Assembly (NCBI RefSeq): GCF_001590795.1
Contig: NZ_JXDL01000001.1
Location: 105,911 to 169,910, forward strand
Length of the DNA stretch: 64,000 bases
DNA from: Bradyrhizobium sp. AT1
GTDB taxonomy: Bacteria > Pseudomonadota > Alphaproteobacteria > Rhizobiales > Xanthobacteraceae
Reading direction: 5' to 3'
Shown: piece by piece, positions 10,858 through 19,251 of the stretch
Layout of the letters: every line of letters begins with the position of its first letter
Position numbering within the stretch: the stretch's first letter is position 1
Made by a program: the position numbers and the translations under genes
Notes under the pieces: generated by a model
Told to the model about the DNA's origin: nothing
Seen by the model: the letters and a program-made list of their open reading frames with translations, nothing else
The model's database searches: none

Positions 10858-11166
10858 ATGTTAGAGATCAGTGTTTTCTGCGTCATTCTCCTGGCCGCCG
10901 GCTATTGGGCGACGATGTTCGTCATGGGCCGCCGCGACGACGTCATCCACGGCAAGTTCGTGCACATCGAGGACGAGGGCGACCTTGCGCGCTCCGCGAT
11001 GCCGGCACCGCCGCCGCCATTCCCGAAGCGTCCGGTCAAGGCTGGTCAGCCGGTCCGCCAATCGCCGGCCAATGTCTCCGCGAAGGCTGAGGCGAAGCCC
11101 GTGAACAGCGAGGCGCTGCAATCCTTGCTCGCCGCGATCCAGCAGGATCTCAAGAGCGTCGCCTGA
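10858..11166 (+). CDS. Small single-pass membrane protein of unknown function
   Basis: 102 residues from the ATG at 10858. One N-terminal hydrophobic helix (ISVFCVILLAAGYWATMFVMG, about residues 3-23) is followed by charged and proline-rich sequence (PAPPPPFPKRPVK) and a C-terminal helix ending SEALQSLLAAIQQDLKSVA. This suggests a membrane-anchored protein with a cytoplasmic tail. I do not recognise the family. Codon use matches the neighbouring genes and the gene is convergent with the metallophosphoesterase, 13 bp away. Confidence 0.65.
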   Translation: MLEISVFCVILLAAGYWATMFVMGRRDDVIHGKFVHIEDEGDLARSAMPAPPPPFPKRPVKAGQPVRQSPANVSAKAEAKPVNSEALQSLLAAIQQDLKSVA

Positions 11167-11179
11167 GCGGCCAAGCGTG

Positions 11180-12022
11180 CTAGTGCTCGCCGCCCATCTG
11201 GGCGAGGATCTCCTCGATATCGATATCGCGCTGGCCCGCCGCCTTGATGTGGCGGACTTCGAGACTATCCGGCTGGAAGCGATATTCGACCAGGCCGACT
11301 TCCTTGATCGCGATCCGGTCCTGACGCTGATCGTTGATGACGAAGCCGGCCGATGGGGCCCAGACGTGGCGGGTGTGGCGCCAGGTGAAGTCCCGCCGTT
11401 GGTGCACATGCCCGCTGGCGATGAGGCGCAGGTCGACATGCGCGAACATGTCGATCAGCCGGGCACGCACCGGCTGCGGCACGTAGCGGATGGAGGTCTC
11501 CGGCGTCTCGGGGTCGTCGGGCAGGTCGAGGAACACCGGCTTGTGCAGGAACAGTGCGACCGGCTTGCAGCTCGTCTGCGCAATCTCGGATGCCAGCCAG
11601 TCGAACTGCTCGGCCTCGAAGGCGAGCCCTGAATTCATCACCAGCGCATTGAGGCCGATGAAGCGCCAGCCAGCGGCCTCGAACGACCAATGGTCCTCGC
11701 CGATAATGTCACAGAATTGCCGGCGGTGCGCCTCGCTGACCGGCGGCTTCGGCGCCGGCCCGATCTCGGTCGGATTGTCGCCGATGTCGTGATTGCCGGG
11801 AAGGTAGCGGCACGCGACGGGCAGCGCGTCGTGCAGGCCTTTGGCGAAGACGACATCGTCGCGGCTGGTCGGCCCGTCGAAGGCGACGTCGCCGCTGTTG
11901 ACGACGAGATCGGGCCTGTTGGTATCGATGTGCTCGCAAACGCGATGGAAGTTGCTGACGAGGCCGGGGAAGCGCCGGCCGAGATGGGTGTCGGAAATCT
12001 GGGTGAGGCGAAATTCGGGCAT
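11180..12022 (-). CDS. Calcineurin-type metallophosphoesterase (cyclic nucleotide phosphodiesterase-like)
   Basis: 280 residues. All metal-binding blocks of the class III phosphoesterase fold are present in order: QISDTHLG (DxH) at about 8-15, VNSGDVAFDG, YLPGNHDIGD, FLHKPVF and ASGHVHQRRD. This matches CpdA-like phosphodiesterases that hydrolyse 3',5'-cAMP, though related enzymes use other phosphodiesters. It probably acts in the cytoplasm, as no signal peptide is seen. The next leftward-reading gene (12092-12718) lies upstream, separated by 69 bp, so the two may form one unit. Confidence 0.85.
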   Translation of the reverse strand: MPEFRLTQISDTHLGRRFPGLVSNFHRVCEHIDTNRPDLVVNSGDVAFDGPTSRDDVVFAKGLHDALPVACRYLPGNHDIGDNPTEIGPAPKPPVSEAHRRQFCDIIGEDHWSFEAAGWRFIGLNALVMNSGLAFEAEQFDWLASEIAQTSCKPVALFLHKPVFLDLPDDPETPETSIRYVPQPVRARLIDMFAHVDLRLIASGHVHQRRDFTWRHTRHVWAPSAGFVINDQRQDRIAIKEVGLVEYRFQPDSLEVRHIKAAGQRDIDIEEILAQMGGEH

Positions 12023-12091
12023 GCGATCAGCTTAGCCGGCCTCGCACGTCGGAACGATCACGGCGCCGGCATGGATCGCAGCGAACAAAGT

Positions 12092-12718
12092 TTAAAGCAC
12101 GCGGTAGCGGATGGTGTAGGCGTCCTGCGGCGCGACGGAGCCGGCGAGCGGTGAGGCGATACGGTCGGCGAGGTGCCAGGGACCGAATTGCTCGGAGCGA
12201 TGCGGCTCGGCCGCAAGACGGAGGCGAAATTCGAACGTGCCCTTGCCGGGGAGGTTCACGACCAGCACGCGGTCGGCGGTGCGCTGGCTCAGCGCGACCG
12301 CGCCCCGCAGGACCGAGCGTCCGTCACCGAGTTCCTGCACGCCGCCAACCAGCGCCAGGGTCTGGTTGCGGTCGGTGTGCAACGCGATCTGGGTATCGGA
12401 CACCGCCGTGAGCGTTTCCCGGGGCATGCGGATCTCGAACTCGACCGCCGGCTTGGAGGGGTTGAGGCCGAGATAGGCCGCCGCAGCATGGCGCATGTCG
12501 TAGGCGGCGAAGGCGAACAGGATCAGCGCGGCGAGGGTGGCGAGGCCATGCCTGACCACGTCGCGCCAAGGGGAATAACTCATCCGGTAGCTCAAGCGGA
12601 AGTAGACCGTCATCGCCAGCGCGACCGCGAGCGCCATCGCGATACCTGACAGGGCCGACATCAGGATACCGATCTGGCCGTCGGCGGATTCGGTCCAAAG
12701 GCTGGACAGGGTGGTCAT
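12092..12718 (-). CDS. Membrane protein of unknown function with C-terminal soluble domain
   Basis: 208 residues from the ATG at 12718 (MTTLSSLWTESADGQIG). Two hydrophobic segments are seen, about residues 19-42 (ALSGIAMALAVALAMTVYF) and 57-75 (GLATLAALILFAFAAYDM), followed by an all-beta-looking domain of about 125 residues starting VEFEIRMP and ending in AYTIRYRVL. The topology suggests a periplasmic or cytoplasmic beta domain held at the membrane. I recognise no catalytic motif. A longer frame to 12799 has no convincing start. It may be co-transcribed with the phosphoesterase. Confidence 0.65.
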   Translation of the reverse strand: MTTLSSLWTESADGQIGILMSALSGIAMALAVALAMTVYFRLSYRMSYSPWRDVVRHGLATLAALILFAFAAYDMRHAAAAYLGLNPSKPAVEFEIRMPRETLTAVSDTQIALHTDRNQTLALVGGVQELGDGRSVLRGAVALSQRTADRVLVVNLPGKGTFEFRLRLAAEPHRSEQFGPWHLADRIASPLAGSVAPQDAYTIRYRVL

Positions 12719-12871
12719 GGCTGGCTCGCCGTGCGGCCCGAGGGGCAAAATTGCTTTAACGATCGGCAGTTGGTCGCGGAAGCGGGAACACCGGTTCAAT
12801 TCGTTGATTGTCAGGACCAGCCGACGCGGCTAATGACGGTCCGCGGTGTGCCGCCTTACGGGAAAGTTCCG

Positions 12872-13294
12872 ATGTCTATCCAGATGGTTCTGCTGCCTGT
12901 GTTCGTGCAGCTGGGGCTCACCTTCGCGCTGCTGATCGGCATGGTGCTGGCGCGCCGCCGCACGCTGGTCGCGGGCGAGACCAAAATTCGCGACATCGCG
13001 CTGGGCGAGCCGAACTGGCCCAAGGGCGCCACGCAAATCGCCAATTGCTACCGCAACCAGTTCGAACTGCCGGTGCTGTTCTATGTCCTGATCGCGCTGG
13101 CGCTCCCGCTCCGCCATGCCGACCTCTTCATCGTGCTGATGTCCTGGGTGTTCGTGGTGACGCGGTTCGCCCATGCCGGCGTGTTCGTCTCCTCGAACGA
13201 TCTCGGCCGCCGCTCCACGGTCTGGCTCGCCGGCTGTCTCGTGCTGCTGGCGATGTGGATCTACTTCGCGCTGAAGATGCTGTTGCTGATCTGA
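12872..13294 (+). CDS. MAPEG family membrane protein
   Basis: 140 residues from the ATG at 12872 with GGGAAAG upstream. Four hydrophobic helices are spaced as in the MAPEG family (membrane-associated proteins in eicosanoid and glutathione metabolism). The loop after helix 1 is charged (ARRRTLVAGETKIRDIALGE), and the conserved NCYRNQFELPVLFYVLIALAL segment is present at about residues 57-77. The bacterial members are poorly characterised; a glutathione-dependent activity is possible but not shown by the sequence. Downstream, the rRNA methyltransferase gene begins 46 bp later on the same strand. Confidence 0.8.
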   Translation: MSIQMVLLPVFVQLGLTFALLIGMVLARRRTLVAGETKIRDIALGEPNWPKGATQIANCYRNQFELPVLFYVLIALALPLRHADLFIVLMSWVFVVTRFAHAGVFVSSNDLGRRSTVWLAGCLVLLAMWIYFALKMLLLI

Positions 13295-13340
13295 CGCTTG
13301 CGCGCAATTCCTGACCTGCAAGATTCACTGAAAGATTCAA

Positions 13341-14642
13341 ATGACCCCCGCTGCCCGGCTGTCCGCAGCCATCGAACTGATCGACACCATCGAGAAAGAC
13401 CGCGTGCCCGCGGCCAAGGCGCTGAAGGAGTGGGGCACCGCGCACCGCTTTGCTGGTTCCGGCGACCGCGCCGCCATCGCCGGCCTGGTCTGGGACGTAT
13501 TGCGCCGCTACGCCTCGAGCGCCTTCCTGATGGACGCTGATACCGCGCGTGCGCGGCTGATCGGCATGCTCCGGCTCGAGCGCAACATGGACGCGGCGAC
13601 GATGGGTGCGTTGTTCGACGGCAGCCGCTTTGCGCCGGCGCCGCTGACCGCGGCCGAGCAGGCCGCGCTCGCCTCGCGCTCCCTGAAGGATGCGCCGGCT
13701 GCGATCGCCGGCGATTATCCCGAATGGCTCGATCCCCACCTTGCCAAAGTGTTCGGCGATACCCGCGCCGCCGAAGCGGCCGCGATGGCCAGCCGGGCGC
13801 CGCTCGACCTGCGCGTCAACACGCTGAAATCCAATCGCGACAAGGTCATGCAGTCGTTGGCTCATCTTCATGCGAAACCGACGCCATGGTCGGCAACGGG
13901 TCTCCGCATCGAGCTTTCCGCCGATGCGCGCAACCCCGGCGTCCAGGCGGAGGAGGACTTCATCAAGGGCGCCATCGAGGTGCAGGATGAGGGATCGCAG
14001 CTTGCGGCCCAGTTCACCGCGGCAAAGCCCGGCGAGCAGGTGATCGACCTCTGCGCCGGCGCCGGTGGCAAGACGCTGGCGCTCGCCGCGCTGATGCAGG
14101 GCAAGGGCCGGCTGATCGCGACCGACAGCGACAAGCGCCAACTGGCGCCGATCTACGAGCGGCTGTCGCGCGCTGGCGTCCACAACGCCGATGTCCGCAC
14201 GCCCAAGGGCGAGGCCGATCCACTGGCCGACATTCGCGCCTCGGCTGATCTGGTCGTGATCGACGCGCCCTGCACGGGAACCGGGACTTGGCGCCGCAAT
14301 CCCGATGCCAAATGGCGCATGCGTCCGGGCGCGCTGGAGATCCGCCTGCGCGACCAGGTCGAGGTGCTGGAGCGTGCGGTGCCGCTGGTGAAGGCCGGCG
14401 GCCGCATCGCCTACATCACCTGCTCGGTGCTGTCGGAAGAGAACGGCGAGCAAATGAGGGCGTTCGTCGCGCGCCATCCCGAGTTCACGGCCGTCCCGCC
14501 CGAGCAGACCGCGAGCGTGCTGTGGGACAAGGCCGAGGATTTTGGGAAGGCCGCGCTGCAGTCGGACGAGGGCTGGCTGTTGACGCCCCGCCGCACGGGA
14601 ACGGACGGGTTCTTCGTGTCGGTGCTGAAGAAGACGGCCTGA
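13341..14642 (+). CDS. RsmB/NOL1/NSUN-family RNA (cytosine-5-)-methyltransferase
   Basis: 433 residues. An N-terminal NusB-like helical part (to about residue 140) precedes a Rossmann-fold methyltransferase domain. SAM-binding IDLCAGAGGKTLALAA, the catalytic loop DAPCTGTGTWRRNPD and the second cysteine motif TCSVLSEENGEQ define the m5C methyltransferase family; the paired cysteines in PCTG and TCS are the base-release and nucleophile residues. The family includes RsmB, which methylates C967 of 16S rRNA. The target here is inferred from family and not proven. GC-rich REP repeats follow directly. Confidence 0.9.
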   Translation: MTPAARLSAAIELIDTIEKDRVPAAKALKEWGTAHRFAGSGDRAAIAGLVWDVLRRYASSAFLMDADTARARLIGMLRLERNMDAATMGALFDGSRFAPAPLTAAEQAALASRSLKDAPAAIAGDYPEWLDPHLAKVFGDTRAAEAAAMASRAPLDLRVNTLKSNRDKVMQSLAHLHAKPTPWSATGLRIELSADARNPGVQAEEDFIKGAIEVQDEGSQLAAQFTAAKPGEQVIDLCAGAGGKTLALAALMQGKGRLIATDSDKRQLAPIYERLSRAGVHNADVRTPKGEADPLADIRASADLVVIDAPCTGTGTWRRNPDAKWRMRPGALEIRLRDQVEVLERAVPLVKAGGRIAYITCSVLSEENGEQMRAFVARHPEFTAVPPEQTASVLWDKAEDFGKAALQSDEGWLLTPRRTGTDGFFVSVLKKTA

Positions 14643-14654
14643 TCTCACTCCGCC

Positions 14655-14755
14655 GTCATTCCGGGGCGCCCGCAGCGCGAGCCCGGAATCCATCGTGCGG
14701 CAGTGTGTGCGGTTCGATGGATTCCGGGCTCTCGCTTCGCGAGCCCCGGAATGAC
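14655..14755. repeat. REP-like palindromic repeat
   Basis: GTCATTCCGGGGCGCCCGC opens it and GAGCCCCGGAATGAC closes it. The inner copies GAGCCCGGAATCCATCG and CGATGGATTCCGGGCTC also pair, so the whole element can fold into one long imperfect hairpin of about 100 bases. Confidence 0.65.
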
Positions 14756-14762
14756 CGGGGGC

Positions 14763-14801
14763 AAAAAAAGCCCCGCGACCGAATCCCGGTCGCGGGGCTT
14801 T
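14763..14801 (-). terminator. Factor-independent terminator of the cold-shock gene
   Basis: Read leftward, AAAGCCCCGCGACC pairs with GGTCGCGGGGCTTT around a 7-base loop, then a run of seven T follows. The stem is a perfect 14 bp. It lies 52 bp after the stop of the cold-shock gene. Confidence 0.9.
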
Positions 14802-14852
14802 CCAACTCTAACGTTCTGCCGGTACGTCCGTGGTCAGAACGCTGCGTGGGCG

Positions 14853-15062
14853 TTAGCCGACGCGGAGATTGTCAGCCGACGACTTGCCGCTGCGGCGGTC
14901 GGCGACGATGTCGAACGAGACCTTCTGACCCTCGTTGAGGGAGGAGAGGCCAGCGCGCTCGACGGCGCTGATGTGCACGAACACGTCCTTCTGGCCGTCG
15001 TCCGGCTGGATGAAACCATAACCCTTTTGGGTGTTGAACCACTTCACGGTGCCCATAGCCAT
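14853..15062 (-). CDS. cspA: Cold-shock domain protein (CspA family)
   Basis: 69 residues, the full length of a single cold-shock domain. It binds single-stranded RNA and DNA and melts RNA secondary structure. RNP1 (KGYGFIQP) and RNP2 (VFVHIS) are intact, and the start [10 protein letters not shown] is typical. AAAGGAAA lies 6 bp before the ATG at 15062. A strong promoter about 160 bp upstream gives a long leader, as in cold-regulated csp genes, and a perfect terminator follows, so the gene is a well-defined monocistron. Which of the several csp paralogues of a rhizobial genome this is cannot be told. Confidence 0.95.
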   Translation of the reverse strand: MAMGTVKWFNTQKGYGFIQPDDGQKDVFVHISAVERAGLSSLNEGQKVSFDIVADRRSGKSSADNLRVG

Positions 15063-15227
15063 GGGAATTTCCTTTAGTTAGTTAGAGAGAGTACGCACGT
15101 GGACCGGTACGCAGCCTTGCGCCCATAGCCCTGTTCAGTCGATGTTTGGAGAAGTCATCTGAAGCGTGCGCGCCCGTTAGCAACGAGGCGAAGCGGCCCA
15201 GTCGTTCGGCCAAGTATCGATGATCAC

Positions 15228-15256
15228 AATATAGCGAGAATTTGGGGCCAGTTCAA
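15228..15256 (-). promoter_or_regulatory. Sigma-70 promoter of the cold-shock gene
   Basis: On the minus strand TTGAAC (15256-15251), a 17-bp spacer and TATATT (15233-15228) form a near-consensus promoter. Transcription would start near 15221, giving a 5' untranslated leader of roughly 160 bases before the ATG at 15062. The leader may hold the temperature-responsive structure usual for csp mRNAs. Confidence 0.7.
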
Positions 15257-15326
15257 GGCACCACCCGTGGCCCGGGACCTCACGCGACTTTTCTATTTTG
15301 CGGTGCAAAGTAACCGCCGGCGCATG

Positions 15327-15659
15327 TCAGTCCACGATGAAGAGCGTGGCGCCGGTCGTCGTCGAGGACCGGTGGGCGGCGTCGCCGAAATCCGAGACTT
15401 GGTAGCTCATGCCCGCGGTGAGCTTGAATTTGCGCCCGTCGCGCAGCTCGCTGTCGAGCTCGCCCTTCAGCACGTAGAGCACGTGGCCGCGGTCGCACCA
15501 ATGGTCGGCCAGATAGCCCGGCGAATACTCGACCATCCGCACCCGGAGATCACCGATATTGAGCGTGCGCCATGTGGCTTCGCCGCGCTCGCCGGGATGC
15601 GAGGTCGGCTCGATCTTGCTCCAGTCGGTGACGGTGAAGGGGGAGGCGGGGAGTTTCAT
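15327..15659 (-). CDS. Small cupin-domain protein (DHCW motif)
   Basis: 110 residues forming a single cupin barrel. The segment YLADHWCDRGHVLYVLKGEL carries the DHCW-type cupin motif 1, and KLTAGMSYQVSDFGDAAHRS corresponds to motif 2 with the last possible metal ligand. Such small proteins are widespread in alphaproteobacteria and mostly uncharacterised; they probably bind a metal and a small ligand. The protein is cytoplasmic by sequence. It is followed on the same strand by no close partner; 170 bp with a REP repeat separate it from the next gene. Confidence 0.75.
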   Translation of the reverse strand: MKLPASPFTVTDWSKIEPTSHPGERGEATWRTLNIGDLRVRMVEYSPGYLADHWCDRGHVLYVLKGELDSELRDGRKFKLTAGMSYQVSDFGDAAHRSSTTTGATLFIVD

Positions 15660-15720
15660 GGGGAGTCCTGAAGTGAGAGCCGGCAGTGTTGTCGTTACCT
15701 CATGCCGTCGCCCCGGTCTC

Positions 15721-15805
15721 CGTCATTGCGAGCATAGCGAAGCAATCCAGGGATGCATCCGCGGCGACAGTCTGGATTGCGTTGTCGCGAGGGCTCGCAA
15801 TGACG
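15721..15805. repeat. REP-like repeat, CGTCATTGCGAGC type
   Basis: CGTCATTGCGAGC (15721-15733) and GCTCGCAATGACG (15793-15805) are exact complements, with GAAGCAATCCAG and CTGGATTGCG paired inside. This border sequence is a common dispersed repeat of Bradyrhizobium-like genomes. Confidence 0.7.
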
Positions 15806-15829
15806 GTGGAAGCAGCACGCTCGACTCCG

Positions 15830-16201
15830 TCACCCCACCAGATGGTTCGCCGAGCCCTGCACGATCAGCCCGGCCTCGTTGACCCGCAGATATTCGCAGA
15901 TCTTCTTGCCACGTTCGTTCGCATAAAACACCACGACGCTATCGGGGCTGACGAACAGGTCGACCAGCGTGAAATGCAGCTCCGGCAACAGCCCGAGCGC
16001 CTTGGCCCAATACGCCCGCAGCGTGTCCTTGCCGCGCACGGTGCCGCTGGCGTCGAAGCCCAGCGCGGGGATGCGGTCCGAGGCCATCACGACGGCGTCG
16101 TCGTAGAGGGATAGCACGCGCTCCAGGTCGCGCGCGTTCCAGGCCTCGACCCAGGTCCGACCGAGTGCGGCCAGCGTTGACGGTGCATGATGCTGTGACA
16201 T
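15830..16201 (-). CDS. NTF2/SnoaL-like domain protein
   Basis: 123 residues from the ATG at 16201 (MSQHHAPSTLAALGRTWVEA), which has GGGAGAA just upstream; a longer frame to 16249 lacks family features. The cone-shaped NTF2 fold is suggested by the opening helix WVEAWNARDLERVLSLYDDAVVMAS and the strands GKDTLRAYWAKAL and LHFTLVDLFVSPDSVVVFY. Bacterial members are isomerases, dehydratases or ligand-binding proteins; no function can be assigned. It is divergent from guaA with 146 bp between starts. Confidence 0.75.
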   Translation of the reverse strand: MSQHHAPSTLAALGRTWVEAWNARDLERVLSLYDDAVVMASDRIPALGFDASGTVRGKDTLRAYWAKALGLLPELHFTLVDLFVSPDSVVVFYANERGKKICEYLRVNEAGLIVQGSANHLVG

Positions 16202-16347
16202 GGCGTTCTCCCTGATCAGCCCTGTTCGAAGCGGGGCATAATAGGTCAATATTACTTACCTATATCCATTTGTCCATGCCCAAAGAAGCATGTGGGCGCG
16301 CGACAGGCGCGGTTGCGGCTCGCCCGCGCGTCGCGTATTTGCTGGCC

Positions 16348-17946
16348 ATGACAGCAGCACAGAACGACCGCTCCGCGTCGACGCCCTCCGTGGCCTCGGC
16401 GCACGACAAGATTCTCATCGTCGACTTCGGCAGCCAGGTGACGCAGCTGATCGCGCGTCGCGTGCGCGAGGACGGCGTCTATTGCGAGATCGTCCCGTTC
16501 AACAAGGCCGAAGCCGCCTTCAACGAGATGAAGCCGAAAGCGGTGATCCTCTCCGGCGGCCCTGAATCGGTGCACGAGGCCGGTTCGCCCCGCGCGCCGC
16601 AAGCCATCTTCGATTCCGGCGTGCCCGTGATGGGCATCTGTTACGGCCAGATGACCATGGCAGCCCAACTCGGCGGCACCGTCGAGGGCGGCCATCACCG
16701 CGAGTTCGGCCGCGCCGATGTCGAGGTCAAGGCCGAGAGCCAGCTGTTCGCAGACGTCTGGTCGTCAGGCAGCAAGAACCAGGTCTGGATGAGCCATGGC
16801 GACCGCATTACGAAGATGCCGCCGGGTTTCTCCGTCGCCGGCACCTCGCCGAACGCGCCCTTCGCGATCATCCAGGACGAGAAGCGCAAATATTACGGCC
16901 TGATGTTCCACCCCGAAGTGGTGCACACGCCCGACGGCGCGAAACTCATCCGCAACTTCGTCCGCAAGATCGCCGGCCTGTCCGGCGACTGGACCATGCG
17001 CGCCTTCCGCGAGGAGGAGATCGCCAAGATTCGCGCGCAGGTCGGCAAGGGCAAGGTGATCTGCGGCCTCTCCGGCGGCGTCGATTCCGCCGTCGCGGCT
17101 GTGTTGATCCACGAAGCCATCGGCGACCAGCTCACCTGCGTGTTCGTCGATCACGGCTTGCTACGCCTCGATGAAGCCAAGACGGTGGTCGACCTGTTCC
17201 GCCACCACTACAACATCCCGCTCGTGCATGTGGATGCCTCGAAACAGTTCTTGGGCGAGCTCGAAGGCGTCACCGATCCCGAAGCCAAGCGCAAGACCAT
17301 CGGCCGCCTCTTCATCGAGGTGTTCGAGCAGGAGGCCAAGAAGATCGGCGGCGCCGACTTCCTCGCGCAAGGAACGCTCTATCCCGACGTGATCGAGAGC
17401 GTCTCCTTCACCGGCGGCCCCTCGGTCACCATCAAGTCGCACCACAATGTCGGCGGGCTCCCCGAGCGCATGAACATGAAGCTCGTCGAGCCCTTGCGCG
17501 AACTGTTCAAGGACGAGGTGCGCAAGCTGGGGCGCGAGCTCGGCCTTCCCGAAATCTTCGTCGGCCGCCACCCGTTCCCGGGCCCGGGCCTTGCCATCCG
17601 CTGCCCCGGCGACATCACCCGTGACAAGCTCGACATCCTGCGCAAGGCCGATGCCGTCTACATCGACCAGATCCGCAAGCACGGCCTCTACGACGAAATC
17701 TGGCAGGCCTTCGCCGTGCTGCTCCCGGTGAAGACCGTGGGCGTCATGGGCGACGGCCGCACCTATGACTATGTGGTCGGCCTGCGCGCCGTCACCTCGA
17801 CCGACGGCATGACCGCGGACTTCTACCAGTTCGACATGAAGTTCTTAGGGGAGACCGCAACGCGCATCATCAACGAGGTGAAGGGCGTGAACCGGGTGGT
17901 GTATGACGTGACGAGCAAGCCGCCTGGGACGATTGAGTGGGAGTAG
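16348..17946 (+). CDS. guaA: GMP synthase (glutamine-hydrolysing)
   Basis: 532 residues from the ATG at 16348. Converts XMP to GMP using ATP and glutamine. The class I amidotransferase domain has the nucleophile in GICYGQM (Cys about 98) and the His-x-Glu of FHPEVVH. The ATP-pyrophosphatase loop is [12 protein letters not shown], and the C-terminal dimerisation domain ends TIEWE. A longer frame to 16270 is possible but is poorly supported. The last 16 bases, including the stop, form the left end of a 61-bp direct repeat found again 22.2 kb away, so the gene end serves as an integration site. The present 3' end still encodes a normal C-terminus. Confidence 0.97.
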   Translation: MTAAQNDRSASTPSVASAHDKILIVDFGSQVTQLIARRVREDGVYCEIVPFNKAEAAFNEMKPKAVILSGGPESVHEAGSPRAPQAIFDSGVPVMGICYGQMTMAAQLGGTVEGGHHREFGRADVEVKAESQLFADVWSSGSKNQVWMSHGDRITKMPPGFSVAGTSPNAPFAIIQDEKRKYYGLMFHPEVVHTPDGAKLIRNFVRKIAGLSGDWTMRAFREEEIAKIRAQVGKGKVICGLSGGVDSAVAAVLIHEAIGDQLTCVFVDHGLLRLDEAKTVVDLFRHHYNIPLVHVDASKQFLGELEGVTDPEAKRKTIGRLFIEVFEQEAKKIGGADFLAQGTLYPDVIESVSFTGGPSVTIKSHHNVGGLPERMNMKLVEPLRELFKDEVRKLGRELGLPEIFVGRHPFPGPGLAIRCPGDITRDKLDILRKADAVYIDQIRKHGLYDEIWQAFAVLLPVKTVGVMGDGRTYDYVVGLRAVTSTDGMTADFYQFDMKFLGETATRIINEVKGVNRVVYDVTSKPPGTIEWE

Positions 17947-17991
17947 GGGGATCGGGTGGTGTTGCGCGTCTTGGCGTAGTCTTGGGTAGGA
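17931..17991. repeat. Attachment-site-like direct repeat, left copy (attL, in guaA 3' end)
   Basis: 61 bp identical, without a mismatch, to 40164-40224. It begins GATTGAGTGGGAGTAGGGGG and covers the last codons and stop of guaA plus 45 bp downstream. The bases before it differ between the two copies. The 3' end of guaA is a known integration hotspot for genomic islands. The attL label is inferred. Confidence 0.8.
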
Positions 17992-18543
17992 AATCTCCTT
18001 TTCTTCAACATGCCGGCGGGAACTTGTGGGCCTTGGCTCAGCCTCGATGAAGGTCGGCATTCCATAGCGTATTCGCTGATGGCGTACTGCAGAGAGTTGC
18101 AGCGTGCAGAAAGGCTGGGTCTGCTCGGAATGCTTGCTTGGGAGGAGGGGGAGCTGTCGGCGCGAAGCGTTCGTTGGATCTGCGACTTGGATTTCGCAGG
18201 CTTTCAGTGACCAGACCCGGCTCAAACTTCCCTATGATTGATTGGAGCGAGGGTTCAAGTGTTTCAAGTAGTTAGAAGTGGCCTGTGCACCGGGAGTTCA
18301 AGAAAGGTCTAGCGTCAGCAAGCGTGAGCCGTCAGGTCTTGGAGTGATGCGGGCGTTTAGGGCAGGGGCAAGTGTCGACTTAGACATGGCGATGCTCGTG
18401 ACGAACGGAGATCTCTATCCAGCGGCCGTCGATGTCGCTGCCCTTCGCAGTGAGGGTGAAAAGTAGCGTCCGGGTCGCAATTAGTTCACTGGCTCGCCAG
18501 TCCGTGACAGCCTGCCCTTCGAGAGGGAATTTCGGCAGAAGGC
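17992..18543. other. Non-coding left end of the inserted segment
   Basis: About 550 bp without a convincing gene. The first 160 bp (to about 18150) resemble 40225-40385 at most positions, continuing the direct repeat in diverged form. On the minus strand, 18380-18550 reads in one open frame ending DGRWIEISVRHEHRHV; it may be the remnant of a decayed small protein but I cannot identify it. No integrase or tRNA gene is seen. Confidence 0.5.
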
Positions 18544-19251
18544 TCAATACGTCGCTCGCCCACCAGACAGGTCGAAAACCGCACCAGTCGAAAATGAGCA
18601 TTCGTCGGAGGCGAGCCAGGTGACCATTGCCGCTACTTCGTCCGGTCGTCCCGCACGTCCGAGCGGGATCTTTGCCAACACGTTTCGATAGGCTTCGTCC
18701 GACATCTGCTTGACGAGATCGGTGGCGATCACGGCGGGCGCGATGGCATTGACCCGTATTTCCGTGCCGGCCAACTCCTTGCCGAGAGATTTCGTCAGCG
18801 CGATCACGCCCGCCTTGGCCGCGGAATAGCCGGTCATGCCGGCATTGCCTTCCTTGCCGGCGATCGAGGCCAGGTTGACAATGCGTCCCGCGTTCTGCCG
18901 TCGCATCGGTGCGACGGCAGCCTTGCAGCAGAGGAAAGTACTGGTCAGGTTTACATCGAGCACACGCCGCCATTCGACAAGGCTGTACTGCTCGATATTG
19001 ACCGTAGGGCCCGTGATTCCCGCAGCATTAACCAGGATGTCGATGCGGCCGAAGCTCGCGAGGAGGCCCGTCATCACGTCATTGACTGCGGCCTCGTCGG
19101 TGAGATCGATCCGTTCGTCGGCGCCATTTGCGACGTCCCAGATGACGACCTTCGCGCCCGAGGCGGCAAGCTGCGAGCGAACGGCCTGGCCGATGCCGCC
19201 GCAGCCGCCGGAAATGACGGCGATGCGCCCGGAGAGATCGAGACCGCTCAT
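18544..19251 (-). CDS. Short-chain dehydrogenase/reductase (SDR)
   Basis: 235 residues from the ATG at 19251, with GGAG 6-7 bp upstream. Classical SDR with an NAD-binding motif that reads SGGCGGIGQA in place of TGGxxGIG, NAAG, a catalytic Ser in NLASIAG and YSAAK. The C-terminal part IPLGRAGRPDEVAAMVTWLASDE is normal. Oxidises or reduces an alcohol/ketone on an unknown substrate. It overlaps the preceding isomerase gene by 4 bp (ATGA) and is the last gene of the nine-gene leftward unit starting at 29746, so it likely serves the same catabolic route. Confidence 0.88.
   Translation of the reverse strand: MSGLDLSGRIAVISGGCGGIGQAVRSQLAASGAKVVIWDVANGADERIDLTDEAAVNDVMTGLLASFGRIDILVNAAGITGPTVNIEQYSLVEWRRVLDVNLTSTFLCCKAAVAPMRRQNAGRIVNLASIAGKEGNAGMTGYSAAKAGVIALTKSLGKELAGTEIRVNAIAPAVIATDLVKQMSDEAYRNVLAKIPLGRAGRPDEVAAMVTWLASDECSFSTGAVFDLSGGRATY

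Noticed and set aside
17823..18065. Small minus-strand frame reading [12 protein letters not shown], with a similar frame at 40158-40400
   Set aside because: Both are antisense products of the guaA end and its repeat. Their similarity follows from the att-like duplication and is not evidence of a gene family.
18380..18550. Minus-strand frame ending DGRWIEISVRHEHRHV, possibly a decayed small protein
   Set aside because: It has no start of its own and I could not place it in a family; kept only as a note on the island end.
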